Assembly (NCBI GenBank): GCA_964484125.1
Contig: CAZAEK010000002.1
Location: 164,539 to 228,538, forward strand
Direction of reading: 5' to 3'
DNA length: 64,000 nucleotides
From: DSSM01 sp964484125
GTDB lineage: Bacteria > Bacteroidota > Ignavibacteria > Tepidaquicellales > Tepidaquicellaceae
Position 1 is the first letter of the stretch, and every line of letters starts with the position of its first letter. Of this stretch, positions 8,993 through 17,743 are shown piece by piece. Made by a program: the position numbers and the translations under genes. The notes beneath the pieces were generated by a model. The model did not search any database. It had not been told where the DNA came from and saw nothing but the letters and a program-made list of their open reading frames with translations.

Positions 8993-9796
8993 ATGAAAAA
9001 TAAAATACTTTTTATTTTTATTATTTTAACTGTAATATTTACTGAAAATGGAATTTCTCAGAATAATTATGGTAATTCTCAGAAAGTATTAACAATTATA
9101 CTCGATGCAGGTCATGGAGGCAAAGACCCGGGAACAATAGGACTTAGCGGAGTATATGAAAAAAATATAGTCTTACCAATTGTCTTAAAAATAAAAGAAT
9201 TTCTCCACAACTACGATAACCGTTTAAATGTAGTTCTCACAAGATCAACTGATGAATTTATAGAATTAAAGGAAAGAGGAAAAATAGCAAATTCAAGCAA
9301 AGGGGACTTATTTGTCAGTGTACATTGTAATTTCAAGAAAACAGAAGAAATAGACAAAAACGGGTTCGAAATATACATATCAGATTTGGTAAAGACAAAA
9401 GATGCCGAGAATTATACAATAAATGAGAATCTGAAATATAAACCGGAAAATTCTGATACATTATCAAGAGAATATTTTAATTTCAGGTCTGTATTTGTAC
9501 CATTATTACAAAATGCTTATTTCAGGAAAAGTGAATACATGGCTGGAATATTAAGAACTGAATTAACAAAAACTACAAACCTTCAGAGCAGGGGAATATT
9601 TCAGGACGCTTTTTTTGTATTGATTGGTGCTTCTATGCCAAGTGTACTGATAGAGTGTGGCTTCCTGTCAAATAAATCAGATGAAGAATATTTAAAATCG
9701 GAAAAAGGTCAAACTGAAATAGCGAAGGCGATTTATAAATCTATTATATACTACAAAATGGACTATGAATATGAAAATCTTTTTGTTTTAAAATGA
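8993..9796 (+). CDS. N-acetylmuramoyl-L-alanine amidase (Amidase_3)
   Basis: This is a zinc enzyme that cuts the amide bond between N-acetylmuramic acid and the stem peptide, probably in the periplasm. The 267-residue protein has an N-terminal signal peptide (about 1-22, ending GISQ). The Zn ligands are visible: H41 in DAGHGGKDPG, E56 in YEKNIV and H111 in VSVHCNF. The catalytic Glu is in ECGFLSN (E221). There is no AMIN or SPOR domain, so how it is targeted is unknown. It is convergent with rlpA, another wall or septum enzyme, across a shared terminator. Confidence 0.9.
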   Translation: MKNKILFIFIILTVIFTENGISQNNYGNSQKVLTIILDAGHGGKDPGTIGLSGVYEKNIVLPIVLKIKEFLHNYDNRLNVVLTRSTDEFIELKERGKIANSSKGDLFVSVHCNFKKTEEIDKNGFEIYISDLVKTKDAENYTINENLKYKPENSDTLSREYFNFRSVFVPLLQNAYFRKSEYMAGILRTELTKTTNLQSRGIFQDAFFVLIGASMPSVLIECGFLSNKSDEEYLKSEKGQTEIAKAIYKSIIYYKMDYEYENLFVLK

Positions 9797-9831
9797 AAAA
9801 AGCCGCTCTGATTTAAACAGAACGGCTTTTT
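9797..9831. terminator. Bidirectional Rho-independent terminator between amidase and rlpA
   Basis: AAAAAGCCGCTCTG pairs with CAGAACGGCTTTTT across a 7-base loop, with one mismatch. It has A-tracts and T-tracts on both sides, so it can end both convergent transcripts. Confidence 0.85.
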
Positions 9832-9836
9832 AAAAT

Positions 9837-10718
9837 TTAGTTCCCAATTTTTATGATCTTTGTAGAGTATCCATTATTTTCCAATACTTTCTGTGCATTT
9901 AAAGTGTCATCTTCATTTGAATAAATACCAGTCATTACATAAAAAACTGTAGATTCATTTCCGGGAACTACCTGAATGAATATTGTGCTGAAATTCAGCG
10001 ATTCTAATTCTCCAATTAGTTTCTTGGTATTATATTCTCCGGAAGTTTTTAGAATTTTGATAGAATAACCAGACGTTGCAACTATTGGGTTCTCAGAACT
10101 GTTATTTGAAATATCGTCTGATTTCAAAAATACCGTGGAAAGAGCATCATCTTTATTAGGTGTAAGCAGTCTGAAGTTTACCTTTTTGAAGGTGTAAATT
10201 GAATTCAAATCATTATATTTTTTTATAATGACATCTTCAAAAAGATTTTCAGGTGTAAATCCCTCGACTTCACCCTCACTTTCTTCAGTATCATCCGGGA
10301 GCTCTGCGTCGGGATTGTAGATTTCAAGTTTTACATGAGCCAGACCGCCCATTCCCAATTCTTCTTTTGCTGCTCGAGATAAATCAATAATTCTGCCTTT
10401 TGCGTATGGACCTCTGTCATTAATACGAACTACAGTGGATTTACCATTTTCAAGGTTCGTAACTTTAACCAATGTATTAAAGGGTAAAGTTTTATGTGCT
10501 GCTGTCAATTCATGGGTGTTAAATGTTTCGCCGTTAGCAGTTTTTCTTCCATGAAATCCCGGACCATACCAGGAAGCGATGCCTTCCTGTGTAAATTCAG
10601 TAATTTCATCCGGCGTACGCGATTGCAATGAAGAATAATGCCCGTTACTAATTGGATTAATTAAAACTGTTGCTATGGTTATTATTATAGCCAGAGCAAA
10701 CATTTTAAATAGTCTCAA
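9837..10718 (-). CDS. rlpA: RlpA-like septal lytic transglycosylase/lipoprotein family with SPOR domain
   Basis: RlpA-type proteins cut peptide-free glycan strands at the division site. The 293-residue protein has an N-terminal hydrophobic signal or anchor (about 5-21) without an evident lipobox Cys. A double-psi beta-barrel (about 45-133) follows, with GIASWYGPGFHGRKTANGE, AAHKTLPFNT and the catalytic-region VRINDRGPY (D101). After an acidic linker, the C-terminal region from about 215 on looks like a SPOR domain, which binds denuded septal glycan. The barrel motifs are strong; the SPOR call is by position and repeat-like pattern. A good promoter lies upstream at 10859-10887. Confidence 0.88.
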   Translation of the reverse strand: MRLFKMFALAIIITIATVLINPISNGHYSSLQSRTPDEITEFTQEGIASWYGPGFHGRKTANGETFNTHELTAAHKTLPFNTLVKVTNLENGKSTVVRINDRGPYAKGRIIDLSRAAKEELGMGGLAHVKLEIYNPDAELPDDTEESEGEVEGFTPENLFEDVIIKKYNDLNSIYTFKKVNFRLLTPNKDDALSTVFLKSDDISNNSSENPIVATSGYSIKILKTSGEYNTKKLIGELESLNFSTIFIQVVPGNESTVFYVMTGIYSNEDDTLNAQKVLENNGYSTKIIKIGN

Positions 10719-10858
10719 TAAATCTCCTATTTAATTTATAAAAAAATCGTATATATTACATAAATACTAATTTCACAATTAGTTAGGTTCAATTATTTCA
10801 AAGAACATTATAAAAATATAGGGAAATTGATTTTTCCCTTCTCAAATTAATGAAGTAC

Positions 10859-10887
10859 AATATATACTTTTTTAGATTTATTGTCAA
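10859..10887 (-). promoter_or_regulatory. Sigma-70-like promoter for rlpA
   Basis: On the minus strand, TTGACA (10887-10882), 17 bases, then TATATT (10864-10859) is a near-consensus promoter. It predicts an rlpA leader of roughly 130 bases. Confidence 0.6.
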
Positions 10888-10901
10888 GTGAAAAAAATAA
10901 T

Positions 10902-10950
10902 TTTATTATTAGCTTTTCACCAATATGAAAAAATGATAACTAATAATAAA
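10902..10950 (-). terminator. Two-tier AT-rich stem-loop, probable terminator of the dehydrogenase operon
   Basis: An exact 11-bp inverted repeat (TTTATTATTAG / CTAATAATAAA) encloses a second 6-bp stem TTTTCA/TGAAAA. On the minus strand it is followed by ATTATTTTTTT. It lies 82 bases after the stop of the glutamate dehydrogenase gene, and upstream of the rlpA promoter. Confidence 0.45.
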
Positions 10951-11031
10951 ATAATGCAGATAAGAGCTATACACTAAAGTTATACATAAATTATTTTATA
11001 TAACATCTATAGTTATAATATAGATATAGTT

Positions 11032-12276
11032 TTACACCCATCCTCTAAGTTTAGCTGCTTCTGCTACTCTTGCAACTGCAACTACCATTGCGGCTAATCT
11101 TGGGTGAAGTTTTTTCTCTTTAATAGCTTCGTAAACGGTTTTATAAGCTTTTGATATTTTAAAATCCAGTTTGCTATGTACCTCGTTCTCTTCCCAGAAA
11201 TAAGAATAGCTATCCTGTACCATTTCAAAATATGAAACTATGACCCCACCTGCTGAGGCAAGTATATCCGGTATAACTTTAATGCCTTTTTCAAATAAAA
11301 TCAAATCTGCTTCCGGAGTTGTAGGTCCGTTTGCGAGTTCGCAAACAATTTTAGCATTGATAAAATCTGCATTTTCTTCATTTATGGCATTTTCAAGAGC
11401 TGCGGGATATAAAACATCAACTTTTAGTTTTAATAATTCTTCATTTGTGATAGGTTCGCATCCCGGAAATCCAACAACTTTTCCAGTTTGTAATTTATAA
11501 ACTACTAATTCTTTTGGATTTATACCGTTTGGATTGTATATACCTCCTTTTGAATCGCAAACTGCAACCAATTTACCCTCTCCGAGTACTTCGTTATGAA
11601 GCAAGGCTGCCCTTTGCCCAGCATTTCCAAATCCCTGTATTGCAAATGTAGATGGTTTCAGTTTATAATATTTACAAGCTTCTCTGACAGAATATACTCC
11701 TCCTCTTGCAGTTGCATCTCTTCTGCCTTCAGTTCCTCCAATTTGTTGTGGCTTATCTGTAAGTACTCCCGGCATGTGCTGGCGGGTTATTGTTTCAAAT
11801 TCATCCATCATCCATGCCATAGTCTGAGGATTTGTATATACATCCGGAGCTGGAATATCTTTTGTAATTCCAATAAGTTCTGAGATAGATCTGATATATC
11901 CTCTTGCTATATTTTCCAGTTCAATATCAGACATTTTCTTCGGGTCGCAGACTACGCCTCCTTTAGCTCCGCCTAAAGGCAGGTCAACTACTGCGGTTTT
12001 CCAGGTCATCCAGCTCGCTAATGCTCTTATGGTATCTATGGTCTCGTCCATATGAAAACGGATTCCACCCTTTGCAGGACCTCTGGCATAATTATACTGT
12101 ATCCTATAGCCATGGAAAATCCTGATTTTACCATCGTCCATCCTGACAGGCATTGTAAAAGTAAATTCTCTCTGAGGGTGAGTTAGGAGTTCAATTGTTG
12201 GTTTATCCAATCTGAGATGTTGAGCGGCTTCTAATACTTGTTTTTGAGCGACTTCAAATGAATTATATGATTTCAT
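11032..12276 (-). CDS. Glu/Leu/Phe/Val dehydrogenase, GudB/RocG-like glutamate dehydrogenase
   Basis: This 414-residue enzyme would interconvert glutamate and 2-oxoglutarate plus ammonia. It shows PAKGGIRFH (67-75) and LPLGGAKGG with the catalytic-region Lys (K105). A Rossmann dinucleotide site IQGFGNAGQ follows near 215-223. Length and motif style match the catabolic NAD-type (GudB/RocG) rather than the 450-residue NADP type encoded at 15582-16940. The coenzyme is inferred, not seen. It is the last gene of an operon with a receiver/ATP-grasp protein and a small zinc ribbon; the gap to the zinc ribbon gene is 15 bases. Confidence 0.9.
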   Translation of the reverse strand: MKSYNSFEVAQKQVLEAAQHLRLDKPTIELLTHPQREFTFTMPVRMDDGKIRIFHGYRIQYNYARGPAKGGIRFHMDETIDTIRALASWMTWKTAVVDLPLGGAKGGVVCDPKKMSDIELENIARGYIRSISELIGITKDIPAPDVYTNPQTMAWMMDEFETITRQHMPGVLTDKPQQIGGTEGRRDATARGGVYSVREACKYYKLKPSTFAIQGFGNAGQRAALLHNEVLGEGKLVAVCDSKGGIYNPNGINPKELVVYKLQTGKVVGFPGCEPITNEELLKLKVDVLYPAALENAINEENADFINAKIVCELANGPTTPEADLILFEKGIKVIPDILASAGGVIVSYFEMVQDSYSYFWEENEVHSKLDFKISKAYKTVYEAIKEKKLHPRLAAMVVAVARVAEAAKLRGWV

Positions 12277-12291
12277 AATTTTAGATTTTTC

Positions 12292-12486
12292 TTAAGATTT
12301 TTCTTCTAAATTATTGTCTTTTTTGGGATTATCTTCATTGATATTATCAATTATTATTCTGTACCAGCAGTGTTTACAGACTAGAACCCTGTCAACGTTC
12401 AATAATATTTGCTGCCAAGGACTTAGTTTTTCACCGCAGTGAGGGCATTTTTCTAATTTATATTCTAAATTTGATTCTTCATTCAT
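12292..12486 (-). CDS. Small zinc-ribbon protein
   Basis: This 64-residue protein has two CxxC knuckles, CPHCGEKLSP (14-23) and CKHCW (37-41), forming a probable zinc ribbon. A Lys/Asp/Asn-rich tail follows. Its ATG overlaps the stop of the upstream ATP-grasp gene by four bases, so the two are probably coupled in translation. No enzymatic motif is present. It may be an adaptor or nucleic-acid or protein-binding partner for its neighbours. Function is unknown. Confidence 0.75.
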   Translation of the reverse strand: MNEESNLEYKLEKCPHCGEKLSPWQQILLNVDRVLVCKHCWYRIIIDNINEDNPKKDNNLEEKS

Positions 12487-15482
12487 ATAATATTTGCTCC
12501 CGGTTTTAAAATTACACCAATTTTTTTCTGAGAGTTCATTTTTATTGTTAAATATTTCTCAAATGAATAATGTTTTACATATTTCTTTTCTTCTACTGGT
12601 GATATATCAGATAGCCATTTCCAGTCAATATAGTTTTCTTCATTTTGATTAAAATTTACAGTGAAATAACCTATCATAAATGATGTAAGGTTTTGAAAAA
12701 AATGTGAGCCCTGAGATGGCTCTACATTAAAATCCTTCATCCCGGCTTCTACAATCGTTTTAGCACCTGATATCTGAGACCATGTAACAGGAATTCCTAA
12801 CCAGGGGTCTAATGTACCCCATCTGCCAACGCCTATTAGGAGATATGGCTTTTTAAGTTCTATCATTTTAGAATTAAACTGACTTACTTCCTGAGCTACT
12901 TCACGACTTTTAGATCTTTCAAATTTATTATAGTCAACACAAATTATATCATAAATCCCGTCTATAGTTCCGTTTCCAAGAATCTTATCGCTTCTAACGA
13001 GTATATCTTCTTTATTAATTTTTTCAAGGATAAAATTCTCAATTTCGCTTTTAACAACAAGTGGACGCATCTGAAGAACACCGAATTCTTTAGGTTGATT
13101 TTTTGGAACTGAAAGGTTAACTGCAAATTCTATTTCAACCGGCGTTCCCATTCCCCATGAACCCATATCCAAAAGTAATTCCAATATATTCGAAAGCGGA
13201 AATATCTTATGTTTAAGAACCGGCGCAAATGTAACAAGTCTCGAGCCTAGCCTTGAAATTCCGTCATAAACAGTATTATTCTCATGTGAATATGTTGAGC
13301 CGACATAAATTAGCGTACCGTCTTCTTCAGAGGTATGTATATCATATAGTTTTGTAAATTCGTCCTGAATAGTTCTTTCATTTTCGTCAAAGTCTCTTGA
13401 TGTTTCAAGGTCAAGAGCATAAAAAGTTTTCTGATTATTTCTTAATGTTTCTTCAGTGTTATGGAACTGGATTAAATGTCGGGGATATTTAGGACAAAAA
13501 CGAATACAATTACCACCCTCGACTACGGTTTTACCTAACCCCAAAGCAACAGATACAATACCGTCCTCAGGCTTCATTGGGGGAAGGGGATAAAAATTAT
13601 ATGTTTTAGCAACACCTGAAAAATCAGGGTAGAACCGGTTTTTATGAACAGACCCCACCATTCTTTGAATAATTACCGCCATTTTTTCCTCTTCAAGTCT
13701 GTAAGAAGTAATTTTAAAATAATTCTTTGAGTTATTGTAAAAAGCAGATGCAAAAACTAGCTTAATTGCATTAACTAAATCATTTAATCTGATGAAAGGA
13801 TTCGGGTGATTGTTTGGTATCATATAAGTTTCATATACTCCTGCAAATGGATGGTATTGAGAATCCTCCAATAAACTTGAAGATCTAACAGAAAGCGGTA
13901 CTCTTACGAGATCAAGGAATGAAATTAAATCTGCGATTATTTCTTCCGGGAATTTTCTAGCATTTAGAAATTTTCTTTTTATTTCATTATCATCAGTACT
14001 GTTAAGTGCGAAATTTCTCAAATTATTTTCATCAAGAAATTGGTCAAAAACATCTGTTCCAATAACAACAGCTGGAGGTACATCAATCTGAATACCGGGA
14101 AATTTACTGCTGATTCCGTAGTTATTTATAAGAATATTCAGGAAACTTAAACCTCTGGCTTTTCCACCAAGTGAACCGCCTCCAATCCTTGCGAAACTGT
14201 TGGAAGTATCAAATGATTCTTTTTTGAAATCTGTTATCAGCCCACGCTGTCTTATTTTTTTATATTCCTGAAGTGAAAGAATAAGATATTTCCTCAATGC
14301 TTCGATTGATTCATAATCTGATACTTTCTGAGGTCTCAGATGATCTGCAAGCCAGAATTCAGTTCTTGCTTTCAGCCAGTTTGAAAATTGGTTTTTCTCA
14401 GCGTGATATTTAATTGATTCTGGAGGTACAACTTTTAAATTTTCTTCAAGTGAATTCAAATCTTTTGCTCTTGCAATTTCTTCGCCACCGGGAAGTCTGA
14501 AAACAAAATCACCAAAACTGAAATATTGTATCATAAAATTTCTCAACTCGTGAAGAAACATCGGTGAATTTTTCAGCAGAAAAGATACTCCGAGTTTCTT
14601 TGCTTCAGCTTCATACGATTGGTCTGAAGATTGCAGTAATATTGGAATATCCGAATATCTTTTTCTGACCTCTCTTGTGAAATCAAAACCAACCTTTGGT
14701 TGAACTTTTCCGTTTTTAATAAAATCTATATCTGAAATTATACCGAGAATTGATTCTTCATATTTATCAAATAACTCAATTGCTTCTTCGTATGAATTGC
14801 ATAAGAGAATTTTTGGTCTTGCCCTCATTCTTAGATATTTATGAGAAAGATTAATCCCTTCTGAAATAAGTCTCTGCGATTGCTTTATAACCTCAGTATA
14901 TATTATTGGGAGGAAAGAAGAATATCTTCTGATATCGTCTTCAATAACAATTATGGATTGAACGCCAACCATTTTAGAATCATTCTCGACATTCATTCTA
15001 TCTTCGAGATACTTAATTATTGCGATAATTAACCGGTAATCTCCCTGCCAGATAAAAATTTTATCAAAAACTCCAGTATCGTGTCTTAATAAGAGTTCGT
15101 GAAGTTCACGGTTATCAAAAGATAATAAAACAACCGGTATATTCAGCCCCTCCTCTCGGATTTTTTTAGCGAACTGAACAGGTTGCATATCTTCAGTATG
15201 TAAAGTTGTTAATACGAGGTCAAATCTTTTATCTTCCTTAAGTAATGCAATTGCTTCGTGTGCACTTGATACACGTGTGATTTCAGGAGAATGGCTGAGA
15301 TGCAGTCCCTGGTATTCATTTCGTATTAATTCATAAAGTCTTCCATCTTCTTCAAACAAATAAAGGTCATATAAACTTGAAACAAGAAGTACATCTCTTA
15401 TTCTTTGTCGCATAAGATTCTGAAAACCCTGAAACCTTGTTCCGTAACCGTGTTCAACCCATGTAGTACCGAATGATTTCAT
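12483..15482 (-). CDS. Receiver-like/receiver/PEP-synthase ATP-grasp (PPDK_N) fusion protein
   Basis: The 999-residue protein has three parts. Residues about 29-160 look like a response-regulator receiver, but the phospho-acceptor position in DLVLTTLHTED is Thr93, so it is a pseudo-receiver. Residues about 175-320 form a second receiver with the acidic pair (D182/D183), D251 in IISDIDF and K304 in FLLKNS, so it could be phosphorylated. From about 430, IGGGSLGGKARGL and LSVRSSSLLEDSQYHPFAGVYET mark the nucleotide-binding ATP-grasp domain of PEP synthase/pyruvate phosphate dikinase. The phosphohistidine and PEP/pyruvate barrel domains are absent, so it cannot be a complete PEP synthase. It heads an operon with a zinc ribbon and a glutamate dehydrogenase. 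A signalling or protein/metabolite phosphotransfer role is inferred. Confidence 0.82.
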   Translation of the reverse strand: MKSFGTTWVEHGYGTRFQGFQNLMRQRIRDVLLVSSLYDLYLFEEDGRLYELIRNEYQGLHLSHSPEITRVSSAHEAIALLKEDKRFDLVLTTLHTEDMQPVQFAKKIREEGLNIPVVLLSFDNRELHELLLRHDTGVFDKIFIWQGDYRLIIAIIKYLEDRMNVENDSKMVGVQSIIVIEDDIRRYSSFLPIIYTEVIKQSQRLISEGINLSHKYLRMRARPKILLCNSYEEAIELFDKYEESILGIISDIDFIKNGKVQPKVGFDFTREVRKRYSDIPILLQSSDQSYEAEAKKLGVSFLLKNSPMFLHELRNFMIQYFSFGDFVFRLPGGEEIARAKDLNSLEENLKVVPPESIKYHAEKNQFSNWLKARTEFWLADHLRPQKVSDYESIEALRKYLILSLQEYKKIRQRGLITDFKKESFDTSNSFARIGGGSLGGKARGLSFLNILINNYGISSKFPGIQIDVPPAVVIGTDVFDQFLDENNLRNFALNSTDDNEIKRKFLNARKFPEEIIADLISFLDLVRVPLSVRSSSLLEDSQYHPFAGVYETYMIPNNHPNPFIRLNDLVNAIKLVFASAFYNNSKNYFKITSYRLEEEKMAVIIQRMVGSVHKNRFYPDFSGVAKTYNFYPLPPMKPEDGIVSVALGLGKTVVEGGNCIRFCPKYPRHLIQFHNTEETLRNNQKTFYALDLETSRDFDENERTIQDEFTKLYDIHTSEEDGTLIYVGSTYSHENNTVYDGISRLGSRLVTFAPVLKHKIFPLSNILELLLDMGSWGMGTPVEIEFAVNLSVPKNQPKEFGVLQMRPLVVKSEIENFILEKINKEDILVRSDKILGNGTIDGIYDIICVDYNKFERSKSREVAQEVSQFNSKMIELKKPYLLIGVGRWGTLDPWLGIPVTWSQISGAKTIVEAGMKDFNVEPSQGSHFFQNLTSFMIGYFTVNFNQNEENYIDWKWLSDISPVEEKKYVKHYSFEKYLTIKMNSQKKIGVILKPGANII

Positions 15483-15528
15483 AATCAGAAATTAGTAAAA
15501 TAATGTAAAATAAAAACTGCATATAAAA

Positions 15529-15563
15529 AAATAATCGGAACAGTAAGCCTGCCCCGATTATTT
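15529..15563 (-). terminator. Terminator after gdhA
   Basis: A perfect 10-bp stem, AAATAATCGG / CCGATTATTT, encloses a 15-base loop. It lies 19-53 bases beyond the gdhA stop on the minus strand and before the start of the ATP-grasp gene, so it separates gdhA from the following operon. Confidence 0.7.
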
Positions 15564-15581
15564 CAAAATACAAAAAAATAA

Positions 15582-16940
15582 TTAAACAACGCCCTGGTCC
15601 ATCATTGCATTTGCAACTTTAAGGAATCCTGCAATATTGGCTCCATTGACATAATTTCCTGGGGTTCCGTATTTTTCTGCAGTTTCATAGCAATTAGCAT
15701 GAATGTTTTTCATAATCGTATGCAATCTGTTGTCAACTTCTTCTCTTGACCAGCTCAATCTCATTGAGTTCTGAGACATTTCAAGACCTGATGTAGCAAC
15801 GCCACCTGCATTAGCAGCTTTTCCCGGACCATATAGTATTTTTGCATCAACGAATTTGTTAACACCTTCAGGAACGGTTGGCATATTAGCGCCTTCAGAA
15901 ACTACATATACGCCATTCTTAAGTAAATTATCTGCATCTTTCGCATTGATTTCATTTTGAGTAGCACTTGGGAAAGCACAGTGGGCTTTGTGGTTCCATA
16001 ATGGATTGAAATCATCTTTTGGATTTATCGGAGTGTAGGTTGCAGATTTATATTTTTCTGCGTATTCAGAGATTCTTCCTCTCTTTACATTTTTTAATTC
16101 CATTACAAATTTCAGTTTATCATGATCAATTCCTTCAGGATCGTAGATATAGCCATTTGAATCTGAAAGTGTAATTACTTTTCCGCCGAGGTGGAGAATC
16201 TTTTCAGTAGCATATTGAGCTACATTTCCGCTTCCGGAAACTAAACAAATTTTTCCTTCAAGTGTTTCGTTTCTGGTTTTGAGCATTTCAGCAGCAAAAT
16301 AAACTGCTCCATAGCCAGTAGCTTCAGGACGAATTAAAGAGCCGCCCCAGTTAAGAGCTTTTCCGGTAAGAACTCCGGTAAATTCGTTACGAAGTTTCTT
16401 ATATTGTCCAAAGAGGAAACCGATTTCCCTTCCGCCCACTCCAATATCACCAGCTGGAACGTCAGTATCCGGTCCGATATGTCTGAAAAGTTCTGACATA
16501 AAGCTTTGGCAAAATCTCATAACTTCAAGGTCGCTCTTGCCTTTTGGGTCAAAATCAGAGCCGCCTTTTCCACCGCCCATAGGAAGTGTTGTAAGACTGT
16601 TTTTAAAAACCTGTTCAAAAGCGAGGAATTTTAAAATTCCAAGATTCACTGAGGGGTGAAATCTTAGTCCGCCTTTGTAAGGTCCGATTGCGCTGTTCAT
16701 CTCAATTCTGAAACCTCTGTTAACCTGTACTTCGCCCTGGTCATCAACCCATGGTACTCTGAACATAATTACTCTTTCAGGCTCGATAATCCTTTCGATA
16801 ATTTTATGTGCTCTGTACTCAGGATGTTTTTCCAGTACTAATTCAAGTGATTCCAAGACTTCCATTACAGCCTGATGAAATTCAGGTTGTGCCGGGTCTT
16901 TTGCTTTCACTTTTTCCAGAATTTCCTGTGCAAATGACAT
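15582..16940 (-). CDS. gdhA: NADP-type glutamate dehydrogenase
   Basis: The 452-residue protein matches the hexameric E. coli GdhA type, which assimilates ammonia into 2-oxoglutarate. Motifs include GPYKGGLRFHPSVN, TTLPMGGGKGGSDFDPKG with the catalytic-region Lys, PAGDIGVGGREIG, and the dinucleotide site SGSGNVAQ. ITLSDSNGYIYDPEG follows, as in NADP enzymes. An AAAGGA ribosome-binding site precedes the ATG. It has its own terminator and is separate from the second dehydrogenase operon downstream. Three GGTAG elements lie in its upstream region (16984, 17011, 17032). Confidence 0.95.
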   Translation of the reverse strand: MSFAQEILEKVKAKDPAQPEFHQAVMEVLESLELVLEKHPEYRAHKIIERIIEPERVIMFRVPWVDDQGEVQVNRGFRIEMNSAIGPYKGGLRFHPSVNLGILKFLAFEQVFKNSLTTLPMGGGKGGSDFDPKGKSDLEVMRFCQSFMSELFRHIGPDTDVPAGDIGVGGREIGFLFGQYKKLRNEFTGVLTGKALNWGGSLIRPEATGYGAVYFAAEMLKTRNETLEGKICLVSGSGNVAQYATEKILHLGGKVITLSDSNGYIYDPEGIDHDKLKFVMELKNVKRGRISEYAEKYKSATYTPINPKDDFNPLWNHKAHCAFPSATQNEINAKDADNLLKNGVYVVSEGANMPTVPEGVNKFVDAKILYGPGKAANAGGVATSGLEMSQNSMRLSWSREEVDNRLHTIMKNIHANCYETAEKYGTPGNYVNGANIAGFLKVANAMMDQGVV

Positions 16941-17066
16941 ACTTAAGATCCTTTCTTAAAAATTTTAATTATTAAATTTTGTGGGTAGAGATTGTAAATA
17001 TCTTTATTATGGTAGGGGATAATATATTTAGGGTAGAAAAATCTCATTGGTCTGAAAAAAATTAAC

Positions 17067-17603
17067 TTATAATGTCTTTTCTCCTTTTTTCCAGTTACAA
17101 GGTGTTAATGCTCCGGATTGTAATGCATCTAATACTCTGATTACTTCATCTATATTTCTGCCGACATTTAGATTATTTGCACAAATCCATTGAATATATC
17201 CCTTTGGATCAACTATGAATGTAACTCTGAAAGCAACTTTTTCATCTTCTTCTAATATTCCAAGTGCTTCAGCGAGTGACTTTGAAGTATCCGCAAGTAA
17301 CGGAAATGGGAGATCCTTTAAATCCGGATGATCTCTTCTCCATGCGAGATGAACAAATTCAGAGTCAGTTGAAGCACCAATTAAATCAGTATTTCTGCTT
17401 TCAAATTCTTTGAATTTATTTCCGAATTCTGCAATTTCGGTCGGGCAAACAAAAGTAAAATCTTTTGGATACCAGAACATTACCATCCATCTTCCTTTTT
17501 TAATATGGTCGTTGTTGGTTATGTTACCGAATTCTTTTCCCGGTTCAATAGTGATAGTTGCTTTTTTATTGAACTCAGGAAATTTCTGTCCAATGTTTAT
17601 CAT
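17067..17603 (-). CDS. ahpC: Alkyl hydroperoxide reductase C-type peroxiredoxin
   Basis: This 2-Cys peroxiredoxin reduces hydroperoxides in the cytoplasm. The peroxidatic Cys is C53 in FTFVCPTEIAEF. The resolving Cys is C169 in the C-terminal PCNWKKGEKTL, a tail closely resembling the AhpC group of mycobacteria. Length is 178 residues. A strong AGGAGG ribosome-binding site lies upstream of the ATG. No AhpF or AhpD partner gene is adjacent, so the reductant is unknown. It stands alone between gdhA and the GNAT-bcp-ftsX operon. Confidence 0.92.
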   Translation of the reverse strand: MINIGQKFPEFNKKATITIEPGKEFGNITNNDHIKKGRWMVMFWYPKDFTFVCPTEIAEFGNKFKEFESRNTDLIGASTDSEFVHLAWRRDHPDLKDLPFPLLADTSKSLAEALGILEEDEKVAFRVTFIVDPKGYIQWICANNLNVGRNIDEVIRVLDALQSGALTPCNWKKGEKTL

Positions 17604-17743
17604 TGATTTCTACCTCCTAAATTATTGTGATTTATTGATAAAAAATTTGACAAGGGTGAAAAAATTATTACATATTTATTCAAATATATATTAAAAAGAA
17701 AATAAAAAACATTTAAAAATTTTTCCCTTTTACCGAAAAAAAT

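Larger units (their letters stand above)
10719..11031. other. AT-rich 313-bp intergenic region between rlpA and a glutamate dehydrogenase gene
   Basis: No coding frame is credible here. Read on the minus strand it holds, in order, a long stem-loop behind the dehydrogenase gene (10950-10902), a sigma-70-like promoter for rlpA (10887-10859), and a 7-bp hairpin AGGGAAA/TTTCCCT (10839-10820) inside the predicted rlpA leader. No riboswitch was recognised. Confidence 0.6.

Noticed and set aside
12483..15482. Complete phosphoenolpyruvate synthase
   Set aside because: Only the nucleotide-binding domain is present; the phosphohistidine and PEP/pyruvate-binding domains are missing.
17647..17675. TTGACA-N17-ACATAT promoter-like sequence on the plus strand upstream of ahpC
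   Set aside because: It points away from ahpC into a region without plus-strand genes; treated as a chance match.
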